64,000 nt of DNA from Verrucomicrobiota bacterium (lineage in GTDB: Bacteria > Verrucomicrobiota > Verrucomicrobiia > Chthoniobacterales > SZAS-18). The stretch is from contig JANXRG010000036.1 in assembly GCA_025353105.1 (NCBI GenBank), positions 1 through 64,000 on the forward strand, read 5' to 3'. Below, one piece after another: positions 8,316 through 17,300 of the stretch. The position numbers and the translations under genes were made by a program. The notes under the pieces are model-generated. The model was given only the letters and a program-made list of their open reading frames with translations, had not been told where the DNA came from and did no database searches. How positions within the stretch are numbered: position 1 is the first letter of the stretch; each line of letters starts with the position of its first letter.

Positions 8316-8449
8316 CTCCGCGACGGCCTCTATTTATCGTCCAAGCCTGACTGCCCGCGCCACGATGGCGCGAATCGTCGACGTACGGACGAGTACCAAA
8401 ATCATTTCAGCAAACGAAAATCAGAAACAGAACAAAGAGGTGAATGAAA

Positions 8450-8563
8450 ATGAAGAAAGCAAACAAAACGAAGAAACCAGTGATTAAGGTGCGTGACCTG
8501 AAGCCCAAGAAGGACGCGAAGGGCGGCGCCGCGAGGATAAAAATAATCGATTTCACTAATTGA
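8450..8563 (+). CDS. Gly-Gly leader peptide 5 (37 residues)
   Basis: The gene encodes 37 residues: a short basic start, KVRDLKPKKDAKGG ending at Gly26, then the tail AARIKIIDFTN. The ribosome-binding site AGAGG (8436-8440) lies 9 bp before ATG 8450, as in the sister genes. The in-frame ATG at 8444 is a possible alternative start. The tail has no similarity to the other tails, whereas the leader is nearly the same as that of peptide 6. Confidence 0.82.
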   Translation: MKKANKTKKPVIKVRDLKPKKDAKGGAARIKIIDFTN

Positions 8564-8593
8564 TAATGTTGAATCAAGCGCGCTCGACGCGCC

Positions 8594-8651
8594 GGCGGCG
8601 CAGGTGGACACGCCTGCGCCGCCACCAGCAAGGTGGCCGCGGTAATTTTTT
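8594..8651 (+). terminator. GC-rich hairpin(s) followed by T6, between peptides 5 and 6
   Basis: The arms GGCGGCGCAGG (8594-8604) and CCTGCGCCGCC (8613-8623) form a perfect 11-bp stem. A second small hairpin (CCACC/GGTGG) follows, and then a run of six T at 8646-8651. The combination looks like an intrinsic terminator or attenuator, and would end most transcripts after peptide 5, leaving peptide 6 weakly or separately expressed. Confidence 0.55.
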
Positions 8652-8722
8652 CGGACCCAAATCAATTTCGAACCGATTCCATCTCGCCAGTAAAGTGAAA
8701 CCCCAGAAATCGAAAGGCCAAA

Positions 8723-8866
8723 ATGAAGAAATCAAGCAAAACCCAGAAACCGCAGATAACCGTCCGCGATCTAAAGCCCAGGAGGGACGCGAAGGGCGGC
8801 TTGGGAAGTGTCAAAGGGAGCAGCAGCATTACAGCGCCGCAGTCGGTTCAGCACTTTCCCAAGTAA
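8723..8866 (+). CDS. Gly-Gly leader peptide 6 (47 residues)
   Basis: The gene encodes 47 residues: start MKKSSKTQKPQ, then TVRDLKPRRDAKGG ending at Gly26, then a 21-residue tail starting LGSVKGSSSIT and ending SVQHFPK. An AAAGG lies 5 bp before ATG 8723. The gene is separated from peptide 5 by 159 bp with a terminator-like hairpin. It is the last member of the array and ends 38 bp before the stop of the convergent methyltransferase gene. Confidence 0.82.
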   Translation: MKKSSKTQKPQITVRDLKPRRDAKGGLGSVKGSSSITAPQSVQHFPK

Positions 8867-8904
8867 CTCGGCTCGCAGCCCCGATGCGGTGGGCAGGAAG
8901 CCAA

Positions 8905-10125
8905 TCAGCATGGTACGATCCCACGATCAGGCCGCGGCGGCAGGAGGTTGAGGACCGCGAATTGATGCAGAACGTAAAGTTGGGACCGCAAAATCTTTCC
9001 CGGCGGTCGCGCCGGGAGCGTGTCGAGGATCTGGCGAAGGGAGTGCTTCCCATTGCTTCGTCTCAAGATTTCCAACTCCCAGCCTGGCACGCGCATTTCC
9101 ACAAGCGTATTGATCGATCCGCTCCGGAACTCCACCCTCGGCAACTGGTTGGATGCGGTCTTTCGCTTCGGCCAGCGATGAACGTAGAGGGGCGTCAGTT
9201 GGGGAAGCCAGTCCATCAATTCGCCTGCCTTGTGCCACGGCGGATTGGACGGCGCGGTCCGTGTGTAGACCAGTCGGAGAAAATACGTCGGACAAAGCCG
9301 ATCCAGCAATTCCGCGACTTCGACGCGGGTACGCGGCATCAACAGTGCGCATGAATTGTCGTTCAGGGCGGGTCGCAGCACGGAGAGCGCTGCGAAGTTG
9401 CCCCGGCAATGCAAACCGGACCGGCGCGCGATTCGGTTCCAATTGGCGAGGGGCAACGCCCGGTTCAGCGCGCCGAAGAGATCCCCCGCCAGAAACGCCG
9501 CATCCTGTTTTGCGATAAATCTCTTACGGTGTCCGACCAGCGCGTCGAAAAGTGCCAGCAACCGGCGGAGACGGATGCCGTCTTCGAAACGATGCAGGTT
9601 ATAGCCAAAGTTGGGAAGGACCCGCCGCCAGGCAACACTAAAGTGCGCGGCGCCATTGACACCGAGGTACAGCGCCCCGTCCGGCGTCAGGCTGCGGGCC
9701 AGGTTGGCGAGCGCCCGCGCGGAATTTGGGATGTAGGACAGGACGCCATGACACGTGATGAAATCGAAGCCGCACCCGATTTTCTTCGCGAAGTGGCGAC
9801 CGGCCAGATCGCCGACCACAAAGCGGATTTTTCGCGCCGGTTCCAAACGTCTTTGTGATGCGAGTGCGAGATCGATCGAGTGCCGACTAAAATCCACGGC
9901 CATGATATCCGCGTTTGGAAATTTGCGCCGGAGGGCGAAGGCCTCCGCCCCCGTTCCGCAGCCCGCGACGAGAACTCGGCTCGGCGCCGGCTTCGCTGGT
10001 TGCCACATCGTGGTGATCCAATCCATCGGCGCAAGTTGCCAGCGGGGCGTGCGCATGGAGCTGCCCTCCAACCGCGGATACGGCAGCCTCTCGTAAATTT
10101 GGCGGATCTGATCCGCGACGTCCAT
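8905..10125 (-). CDS. Class I SAM-dependent methyltransferase with extra C-terminal domain
   Basis: The gene encodes about 406 residues. A Rossmann methyltransferase fold is clear near residues 40-160: VLVAGCGTGAEA (motif I), an acidic strand end AVDFSRHSIDLA (motif II), VVGDLA, and the motif IV/post-IV region ITCHGVLSYI...LTPDGALYLGVNG. The second half is a longer domain that ends in a winged-helix-like segment (LEILRRSNGKHSLRQILDTL), as in methyltransferases with a regulatory or substrate-binding tail. Start ATG 10125 directly precedes DVADQIRQIYERLPYPR, a typical beginning; the open frame upstream looks non-coding. Substrate unknown. It converges on the peptide array, so a role in modifying those peptides is possible but only suggested by position. 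Confidence 0.85.
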   Translation of the reverse strand: MDVADQIRQIYERLPYPRLEGSSMRTPRWQLAPMDWITTMWQPAKPAPSRVLVAGCGTGAEAFALRRKFPNADIMAVDFSRHSIDLALASQRRLEPARKIRFVVGDLAGRHFAKKIGCGFDFITCHGVLSYIPNSARALANLARSLTPDGALYLGVNGAAHFSVAWRRVLPNFGYNLHRFEDGIRLRRLLALFDALVGHRKRFIAKQDAAFLAGDLFGALNRALPLANWNRIARRSGLHCRGNFAALSVLRPALNDNSCALLMPRTRVEVAELLDRLCPTYFLRLVYTRTAPSNPPWHKAGELMDWLPQLTPLYVHRWPKRKTASNQLPRVEFRSGSINTLVEMRVPGWELEILRRSNGKHSLRQILDTLPARPPGKILRSQLYVLHQFAVLNLLPPRPDRGIVPC

Positions 10126-10337
10126 CCGCGAGTAAGCGCGCGGTCGCCCATGGCCGTCAATCGGAAAAGGAGTTCCGGTGGCTTGCACCCCGGTCCGGCG
10201 CGCCTCCGACGCTTCAGCCTTCGACGCCTCTCCAAACTCGGCGCGTCTGTGGCAAATCAGACCGCTGGTCCTCGACCGTCGACTCTCCCTCGATCCGCCT
10301 TGCTTGCGAATTGCCGCGGCGTGTCGTGTCCCGTAGG

Positions 10338-11066
10338 ATGTCGCCCGGCATGTTCTTTCCGACGACCCGCTGGACGGTCCTCGCCGACGCTTCTTTAAAC
10401 GGCGACGGGGAGGGTAGCCGTGCACTCGATGATTTCGTCCGTCGCTACCGCGGGCCAATCCTCGACTTCATCCGCGCGCAGGGGTGGCCGGCGTCAGAGA
10501 TCGAAGACCTTGGCCAGGAGTTTTTCGTGCACGTCATGCGGGAAGGAACGCTGCGCCGCGCCGATGCGTCGCGGGGACGCTTTCGCGCGTTCATTCGCGG
10601 GGCGCTGGCTCGATTTCTGGCGAGGGCGCGAAGGCGGGCGAGCGCGCAAAAGCGCGGGAGCGGCGCGCCGATGGTGAGCCTCGATGCCGGGACGCTGCCC
10701 GAAGATGCGGTGGCGGTGGCGCCGGAGGACGCGGCGCGTTTTGATCGCGACTGGGCGGTGCGCCTGCTGGAGCTTTCCGTCGGGCAGGTCGAGCAGGAAT
10801 TCGCGCTCGCGCGGCGGGCCGCGGATTTCGAGCGTTTGCGCCCGTTCCTTCCCGGTGGATCCGAACCACCAAGTTACGCGGCCGGCGCGGCCGGTCTTGG
10901 ATTGTCGCTCGCGGCGTTCAAGACGGAGGTTCATCGTTTGCGCGGCCGGCTGCGCGCGGTCCTTCGCCAGGAGGTGGCCCTCACCATCGATTCCCCGCAC
11001 GAGGTCGATCTCGAGATGCAATACCTGCAAAGCGCGCTTGCGGGTGAAAACCGGATCGACGCGTGA
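10338..11066 (+). CDS. ECF-family RNA polymerase sigma factor
   Basis: The gene encodes about 242 residues. The beginning FFPTTRWTVLADAS is characteristic of a sigma-factor family common in Verrucomicrobiota and Planctomycetota. Region 2 follows (FVRRYRGPILDFIRAQGW...IEDLGQEFFVHVM, then the basic RFRAFIRGALARFL), and a region-4-like helix-turn-helix (AAGAAGLGLSLAAFKTEVHRLRGRLRAVL) lies near the end. No anti-sigma gene is adjacent. Instead the kinase gene overlaps its stop (GTGA), as in known ECF-STK pairs, where kinase phosphorylation activates the sigma factor. The start could be ATG 10338 or ATG 10350; neither has a clear ribosome-binding site. Confidence 0.88.
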   Translation: MSPGMFFPTTRWTVLADASLNGDGEGSRALDDFVRRYRGPILDFIRAQGWPASEIEDLGQEFFVHVMREGTLRRADASRGRFRAFIRGALARFLARARRRASAQKRGSGAPMVSLDAGTLPEDAVAVAPEDAARFDRDWAVRLLELSVGQVEQEFALARRAADFERLRPFLPGGSEPPSYAAGAAGLGLSLAAFKTEVHRLRGRLRAVLRQEVALTIDSPHEVDLEMQYLQSALAGENRIDA

Positions 11067-14000
11067 CGAGCCCCGATTCTCCCGCGGGAGCGCTCCGGTG
11101 CATGCGCTGCGGCCGGCCCTTGGCGGGAGGCATCCTGGCCGGCGTCTGCCCGGCGTGTGCGTGGGCCGGAATCAATCTTGAGGCCAATGAAGTCGAGGCC
11201 GCCGATCCCGGCGGGCCCGTCCCCACGGTGTTGTTCACGGTGTCGGGGCATGAGGTGCTGGCGGAGATCGCGCGGGGCGGAGCCGGCATCGTGTATCGCG
11301 CCTGCCAGCGTGAGCCGCGGCGCGAGGTCGCATTGAAGATGTTGTTGCCGCAGCAAAGCGGTTCGACCGAGGTGCGGGAGCGCTTTCGACTCGAGTCCGC
11401 CACCATCGCCGCGCTCGACCATCCGGCGATTCTTCCGGTGTATGCGACCGGTGAGCATGACGGGTTGCCGTGGTTCACGATGAAGCTGGCGACCGGCGGG
11501 ACGCTGGCGGATTCGGGGCAATCGCTGCGCGGACGTTGGCGCGCGATTGCGGACCTGCTCGCATCGCTGGCCGATGGCGTGCACTACGCCCACTCGCGCG
11601 GCGTTCTCCACCGGGATCTAAAGCCGGGCAATGTCCTCTTCGACGAAGCGGGCCGCGCACATGTCAGCGATTTTGGACTCGCAAAATTCGCTTCGACTCG
11701 CACCGATCTGACGCGGGCCATGAGCGTGATGGGGACGCCCGCGTACATGGCACCGGAGGTCGCCGCGGGCGGCACGGCTGCCGCGACAATCGCCGCCGAT
11801 GTCTACAGCCTTGGCGCGATGCTATACGAGCTGCTCGCGGGTCGCCCGCCTTTCGAAGGCGATTCGCTTAGTGCGCTGTTCAAGCAGGTGGCCGAGCGCA
11901 CGCCGGACCCGCCGTCGCGGCATGCGGCGGGAGCACCGCGGGAGCTCGAAATCATCGCACTGCATTGCCTCGAGAAGGATCCCGGCCGTCGCTACGCAAG
12001 TGCGGCAGAGCTGGCCGATGATCTTCGACTCTGGCTTGCGGGCCGCAGCATTCGGGCGCGCCCGGCGGGGACGGTCGGGCGAATGTTGCGTTGGGCGCGA
12101 CGAAATCCCGCCCTGGCGTGCGTGGCAGCCGCGCTCGTGCTGACGTTGTTCGTGGGCAGCGCGATGGTGTTTACGGCCAATCGCAAACTTCGTTCGGCGT
12201 TGGCCGAGTCGCTCGTGGCCCAGGCGCGCGCCGTGCGTCAGAGCGGCCGGCAAGGCCAGCGCTTTGAGGCGCTCGCGTTGGTGGCTCGGGCGGCGCGCAT
12301 CGAATCAACACCGATCGCCCGCGACGAGGCGATCGCGGCGCTGGCGCTGCCGGACTGGAAGCCCCAGGAAAGACTTCAGCTCTGGCAGGGAAACACATTT
12401 TCGGTCACGCCATCGGCCGATTTCTCCGCCTACCTGGTCGAGGATTCGGCCCAGCGATTCAGCCTGTATCGACGCGGCGACAGCGCCGCGCGCTGGACCT
12501 GGACTGGGCCCGATCAATCCGCCAGCCAGCCAGTCTTTTCGCGCGACAGCCGCTGGATAGCAATTCGCGCGCGCAACGACGTGGTGGAGGTGCTCGACTG
12601 TGACACTGGTGCATCGGTCCTCCATCTCACCGGACGCCCCTACGCCTTCAAGGATCAGGTGTGGGGCTTTGGACAGGACATGGATTTTACGCCGGACGGT
12701 TCGTTGTTGGCGGTCACACGGCCAGCGGGAGGAGTTTCGTTTCATCGCTTGCCGGAGGGCGGGGACGCGGGCGTCTGGGAAGCGAAGCAATGGGTGACAG
12801 AAATTAAATTTTCGCAGGACGGCGCGAGACTGGCCGTGGGCGGAGGTCACGAGCGCGCGGATTCGATGCTGGCGGTGGTAGACGTTGCAACGGCGCGCAC
12901 GCTCGCGCAGGAAACGCCGGCGAGACGTGTGGAGTTCGTTGAATGGTCAGCGGATGGGCGCTGGATCGCGTGTCGCGTGTCGGGCGGCAACGCCGAGGTG
13001 CGCGCCTCGGCGGACCTGAGCATTCGGGCCACCCTGGGCGATCGCGCGAGCCTGCACGCGCACTTCACGCCAGACGGCGACCGGCTGTTTCTCACGGAGC
13101 AGATTGGAGAAACGCGACTGTGGGAAATCGAGAGCGGCGCGATGTTGCTCGCGCACCAGGATGGCGGACGCCCCGCCAATCATTTTGCGGACGCCCCGAT
13201 CCGGCAGTGGCGCGATTACGCCGCCGGACCCGTGGTGCTCTCGACTTTTGAACCCAGCGCGATTCTCCGGTTATTTTTCTCGGACGAGGAGAATTACACG
13301 GTTCCCCAAGTTGGATCGCCCGCAGAACTCTCGCCCGACCGCCGGCTGCTCGCCGTGGGAGGGTGGGGCGGGGGGATGATTGTGACGCTCGACGGAAGCG
13401 AGCCGAATCTTCCGATCCGAACGGGGTCGCAGAAGAGCGCTGGGACCTTGCGCTTCGATCCGACGGATCAGGCCGTGTGGTCATGCCTGCACGAGGCGGG
13501 ATTGCGCCGTCATCCGCTGGTGAGGCTCGCGTCGGGACGGCTTGAGGCGGGCGCGCCGGAAATCATCGATCAGGATGTGGGATTCTATTTTGCCGCGACG
13601 CATCGTCCATCGGGCCGGTTCGCGCTGGTCAACCGGGACGCGGGGATTGTGAAAATCGTGGATTCGCGCGCGCGTCGCGAGGTGTTTCGATGGTCGCATG
13701 CGGGGGCGTGGACGGCCGAATTTTCGCCCGACGGAACAATTCTGATCGTGAATGGCGACACGGTGCAAACCGGCGATCCGGCTGCCATCCACAGGATTGA
13801 GACGGGCGCGGTCGTCCGCGGACTGACAGCCGCGCCGGGTCGGATGGCCCGGTGGAGTGCTGACGGCGCGTGGGTGCTGGCCGCGGAGGGTCGGGACGCC
13901 ACGCGGCTTTGGCGAACGGCCGGTTGGGAGCCGGGCGCGATCCTCCCGACCGAATTGCAGGGTCCGAACCGCCGCGCGGCATTTTCGCGCGATGGTAGAC

Positions 14001-14233
14001 TACTGGCAGTGCGGACGTCGACTGGCGTCCAACTTCTCTCTACGGTCAGCGGTGCGCCGGTCGCCCATCTCACCCTCCCGTCGGATCCGGGATTCGCCGT
14101 CGATCTTTGCTTCGACGGCAACGAGCGTTTGCTCGGCATTTTTCTGAATGGGCGCGTCTGTGTCTGGGACCTCGTCGCGCTGCGGCGGGAATTGAAGGCG
14201 GTGGGATTGGACTGGGTCGAAGACGATCAGTGA
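11063..14233 (+). CDS. Membrane Ser/Thr kinase with N-terminal zinc ribbon and WD40-like sensor
   Basis: The gene encodes 1056 residues. Residues 13-32 form a Cys4 zinc ribbon (CMRC...CPAC). A PknB-type kinase spans about 68-335 with G-loop RGGAGIVY, the catalytic loop HRDLKPGN (His183, Asp185), DFG and MAPE. One membrane helix (about 350-372) leads to a long C-terminal region of beta-propeller/WD40-like repeats, marked by recurrent FSPDG, FSRDG and WSADG turns. The propeller is presumably the sensor and would sit outside the cytoplasmic membrane if the kinase is inside. The GTG start overlaps the sigma-factor stop by 4 bp, so the pair is translationally coupled. The likely substrate is that sigma factor. 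Confidence 0.92.
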   Translation: MTSPDSPAGALRCMRCGRPLAGGILAGVCPACAWAGINLEANEVEAADPGGPVPTVLFTVSGHEVLAEIARGGAGIVYRACQREPRREVALKMLLPQQSGSTEVRERFRLESATIAALDHPAILPVYATGEHDGLPWFTMKLATGGTLADSGQSLRGRWRAIADLLASLADGVHYAHSRGVLHRDLKPGNVLFDEAGRAHVSDFGLAKFASTRTDLTRAMSVMGTPAYMAPEVAAGGTAAATIAADVYSLGAMLYELLAGRPPFEGDSLSALFKQVAERTPDPPSRHAAGAPRELEIIALHCLEKDPGRRYASAAELADDLRLWLAGRSIRARPAGTVGRMLRWARRNPALACVAAALVLTLFVGSAMVFTANRKLRSALAESLVAQARAVRQSGRQGQRFEALALVARAARIESTPIARDEAIAALALPDWKPQERLQLWQGNTFSVTPSADFSAYLVEDSAQRFSLYRRGDSAARWTWTGPDQSASQPVFSRDSRWIAIRARNDVVEVLDCDTGASVLHLTGRPYAFKDQVWGFGQDMDFTPDGSLLAVTRPAGGVSFHRLPEGGDAGVWEAKQWVTEIKFSQDGARLAVGGGHERADSMLAVVDVATARTLAQETPARRVEFVEWSADGRWIACRVSGGNAEVRASADLSIRATLGDRASLHAHFTPDGDRLFLTEQIGETRLWEIESGAMLLAHQDGGRPANHFADAPIRQWRDYAAGPVVLSTFEPSAILRLFFSDEENYTVPQVGSPAELSPDRRLLAVGGWGGGMIVTLDGSEPNLPIRTGSQKSAGTLRFDPTDQAVWSCLHEAGLRRHPLVRLASGRLEAGAPEIIDQDVGFYFAATHRPSGRFALVNRDAGIVKIVDSRARREVFRWSHAGAWTAEFSPDGTILIVNGDTVQTGDPAAIHRIETGAVVRGLTAAPGRMARWSADGAWVLAAEGRDATRLWRTAGWEPGAILPTELQGPNRRAAFSRDGRLLAVRTSTGVQLLSTVSGAPVAHLTLPSDPGFAVDLCFDGNERLLGIFLNGRVCVWDLVALRRELKAVGLDWVEDDQ

Positions 14234-14234
14234 A

Positions 14235-14272
14235 GAAGTTTTGAAACATTGACTTGGGGATGGGCAGATGAC
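14235..14272 (+). promoter_or_regulatory. Promoter-like block A (TGAAAC - 19 bp - GATGAC)
   Basis: TGAAAC at 14242-14247 and GATGAC at 14267-14272 are 19 bp apart, preceded by GTGAAGAA at the kinase stop. The same words with the same spacing recur at 19039-19079 and a related block lies at 31528-31558 on the minus strand, each just before an exported-protein gene. This would fit an ECF -35/-10 pair, probably for the neighbouring sigma factor; the assignment is inferred. Confidence 0.5.
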
Positions 14273-14352
14273 TGGATACGGGCGGTGCGCCCCGCGCCCA
14301 TTGTTCCATGAGCCCGGGACTTCAGGCCCTCCCGACCGAAACCGTCCCGCCT

Positions 14353-17300
14353 ATGAATGCGAAACTTATCCTCGGGGGCGCGGCCCTCGCTCTTTTCAAC
14401 CTCGTTTTCAGTCCCCGTCCCGTCGAGGCGGCCATGGATAACTACACCGGCCCCGACGGCGGCCTTTGGAGCGCGGCGGCCAACTGGACCGCCGGTGTGA
14501 ATCATCTCGTGCCGGTGAATGGAGATGACGTTTTTCTTGGGACTGCGACGGGCAGCGGCATCACCAGCGTCACCTTCAACATGTCCTACGCGGGGCCAGG
14601 TCTGAACTCGCTCACGATTGACGCCATTACCGCCGCCACTTTTACGCTCAATCAAGGGGCAGGAACCGCCATGATCGCGACAAATGAGACATTCGGGGTG
14701 GCGACGAATGGCGCTGTGTACAATCAGACTGGCGGTACGAACACCGTCGCGGGCACCCTCGCGATCGGATCAGGCACCGGTTCGGTAGCGCAGGGCAACT
14801 ACAAGCTAAGTGGAGGGACGCTTACCGCCACGAACGAGTATATCGGCGTCAACACATCCGGCTCCCTCGGCGGCAACCAATTCAACCAGACCGGTGGCAC
14901 GAACAACGTTACGACTCTTACGGTCGGTGCGGGCACGAGCGGCAGCGGGACCTACAACTTTTCGAACGGTACTCTCAATGTCTCGTCTTTATTCGGAGTG
15001 AGCGGGTCGAGTGGCAGCGGCAGCGGCACGATAAACCAGAACGGCGGCGGGGCCATGACGAATGTCTCATCGGGAACACTCTACATCGGAGGCCTTAACG
15101 CGGGCGCATACAACCTCACTGCCGGCAGCATCGCGATGAACAACTCGGAGATGGACGTCGGTCAGTTCGGAATGGGCACGTTCACCCAGAGCGGCGGAAG
15201 CGTCACGTTTAGCGGTACCAACGGCAATCTCATTGTCGGCCAAAACAACGGCGGCAGCACGGGAAATCTCTATACGCTCAGCAATACCGGAACCATCAGC
15301 GGCGCGGCGAGGGAAAGCATCGGATACCAAGGCACGGGAACCTTCACGCAGACCGGCGGGACGAACACCATCTCCGGCGGAAACAGCCTTATTCTCGGCG
15401 AAACGGCGAGTGGTCGCGGCACCTATAATCTGAGCGCCGCGACCGGGTCAGGTACCCTTAATGCCGATAACATCAGTGTTGGGTTATTTGGCGTCGGCAC
15501 GTTCCTTCAGACCGGAGGTACGGCTAATGTGACGAGCTCGCTTACACTCGGTCAGGGCTCCGGAAGCACGGGCACCTATACTCTCAATGGCGGGAACCTC
15601 AATGTGGGCACCGGTGGAACCGCCACTCTTTACTTGGGTGCGTTCGGCACTGGTACATTCAATCAAGGCGGGGGTGCTTTAACCATCATTGGTGCAAGTA
15701 GCGAGCTCATCATCGCGGGCACATATAATTTAGTCGCCGGGACGGCGAATGCTCCCAGGGAGACGCTAACGGGATCCGGCGCGTTCATTCAGACGGGAGG
15801 AACGAATTCCGTGCCGGGTTCGGGCTCGCTGGTCCTCAACAACACGGGTGCCGGGACCGCGACGTACATGCTGAGCGGAACCGGAGTGCTCGCCGCAGGC
15901 AATGAATTTATTGGGGCAAGTGGAAATGCGGTCGTTTCGCAGGGCATCGGCACTTCGAACACCGCGGTCTCGCTCTATGTCGGTGCGAACGCCAGCACGA
16001 CGGGCACCTACAACCAAACCGGCGGCAACCTGATTGCAACTTCCGAGTACGTTGGCTACGCTGGCCCTGGCATCGTCAACCAAACCGGCGGCAACCAGAT
16101 TGCAACTTCCGAGTACGTTGGCTATACTGGCCCCGGCGTCGTCAATCAAAGCGGGGGAACCAATTCCATCAGCGGAATATTGACCATCGGGCTTACCGGC
16201 GGGGGTGTCGGCACGTACAACCTTTCGAATAATGGCATCCTGAACGTCAACGCAGCCAACGTCGTGCTCACGGTCGGCGCGGCTGGCACGGGCGTCCTCA
16301 ACCAGACCGGCGGCACGTTGAACGCGCGCTTTGTTGCCAGCGCCTTTACCACCGGCCCCACCGGCACGTATCACCTCTCGGGCGGGGTCGAGAACGGCGA
16401 CTTCTTGAATAACGGCATTTTCATTTACGACGGCGGCACGTTCAACGGCCAGTTGAACAACAACGGGACGTTCAATTTAAGCACGGGCTTCACGGCCGGG
16501 AGCGGGGTCTTCAACTATGCCAGCATCACGGTCAATCCGGGCGGCATCCTCGGCTCGGCCATCGGTGGTGGTTTTCCCACGGACAACGAAGGATTTCTTT
16601 TCCTCTCGGGCGGAGCCCTTGGCGGAACCGCGCCCATCGTCAACAACGGCTTTCTCTCCGGCTATGGAACGATCGGCGGGACCGGCAACTTCACGAACAA
16701 CGCGACGCTCACGCAAGGTGGCGGAACGCTGGTCCTCTCGAACTCCGGCTTGAACACGAACAACGGCACGATCACGCTCGCCAGCGGGCGACCGTTTCAA
16801 CTCAGCAACGCGTCGTTGCTCAATTCCGGAACACTCATGCTGAACGGAGCGACGATTAGCACCCTCGGCGCGGGAACCCTCTTCAACGGGACCGCCGGCC
16901 TCATTTCCGGACCGGGCACGATTAGCAGCACGTTCGTGAACTCCGGTATCCTGCAACCGGGCAGCGGCACCCTGAACGTCCTGGGTGGATTCACCAACAA
17001 TGGCATCATCGAACTCACCGGCTTCAGCTCGAATCTGGTGGGTGGCGCGATCGCCAACAACGGCACAGTTCAGGGCGTCGGCAGCGTCGGCAATGCGGTC
17101 ACGAACAACGCCGGCGGCACCATCGAGGCTCTGGGCGGGACGCTCGCTCTCGGGGGCAGCGTGACCAATGCCGTGGGCGGCACGCTGGCCGCCTCGACCG
17201 GCAACAAGCTGGTCTTCAGCGCGGGGCTCTCGAGCAATGCCGGTATCATCAGCCTGACCGGCGGCACGTTCGACAACAACGGTCACGCGCTCACCAACAA

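Noticed and set aside
8560-9354. Plus-strand 264-codon frame over peptide 6 and the methyltransferase 3' part
   Set aside because: It is antisense to the methyltransferase and has no domain; it also crosses peptide 6 in another frame, which has its own ribosome-binding site.
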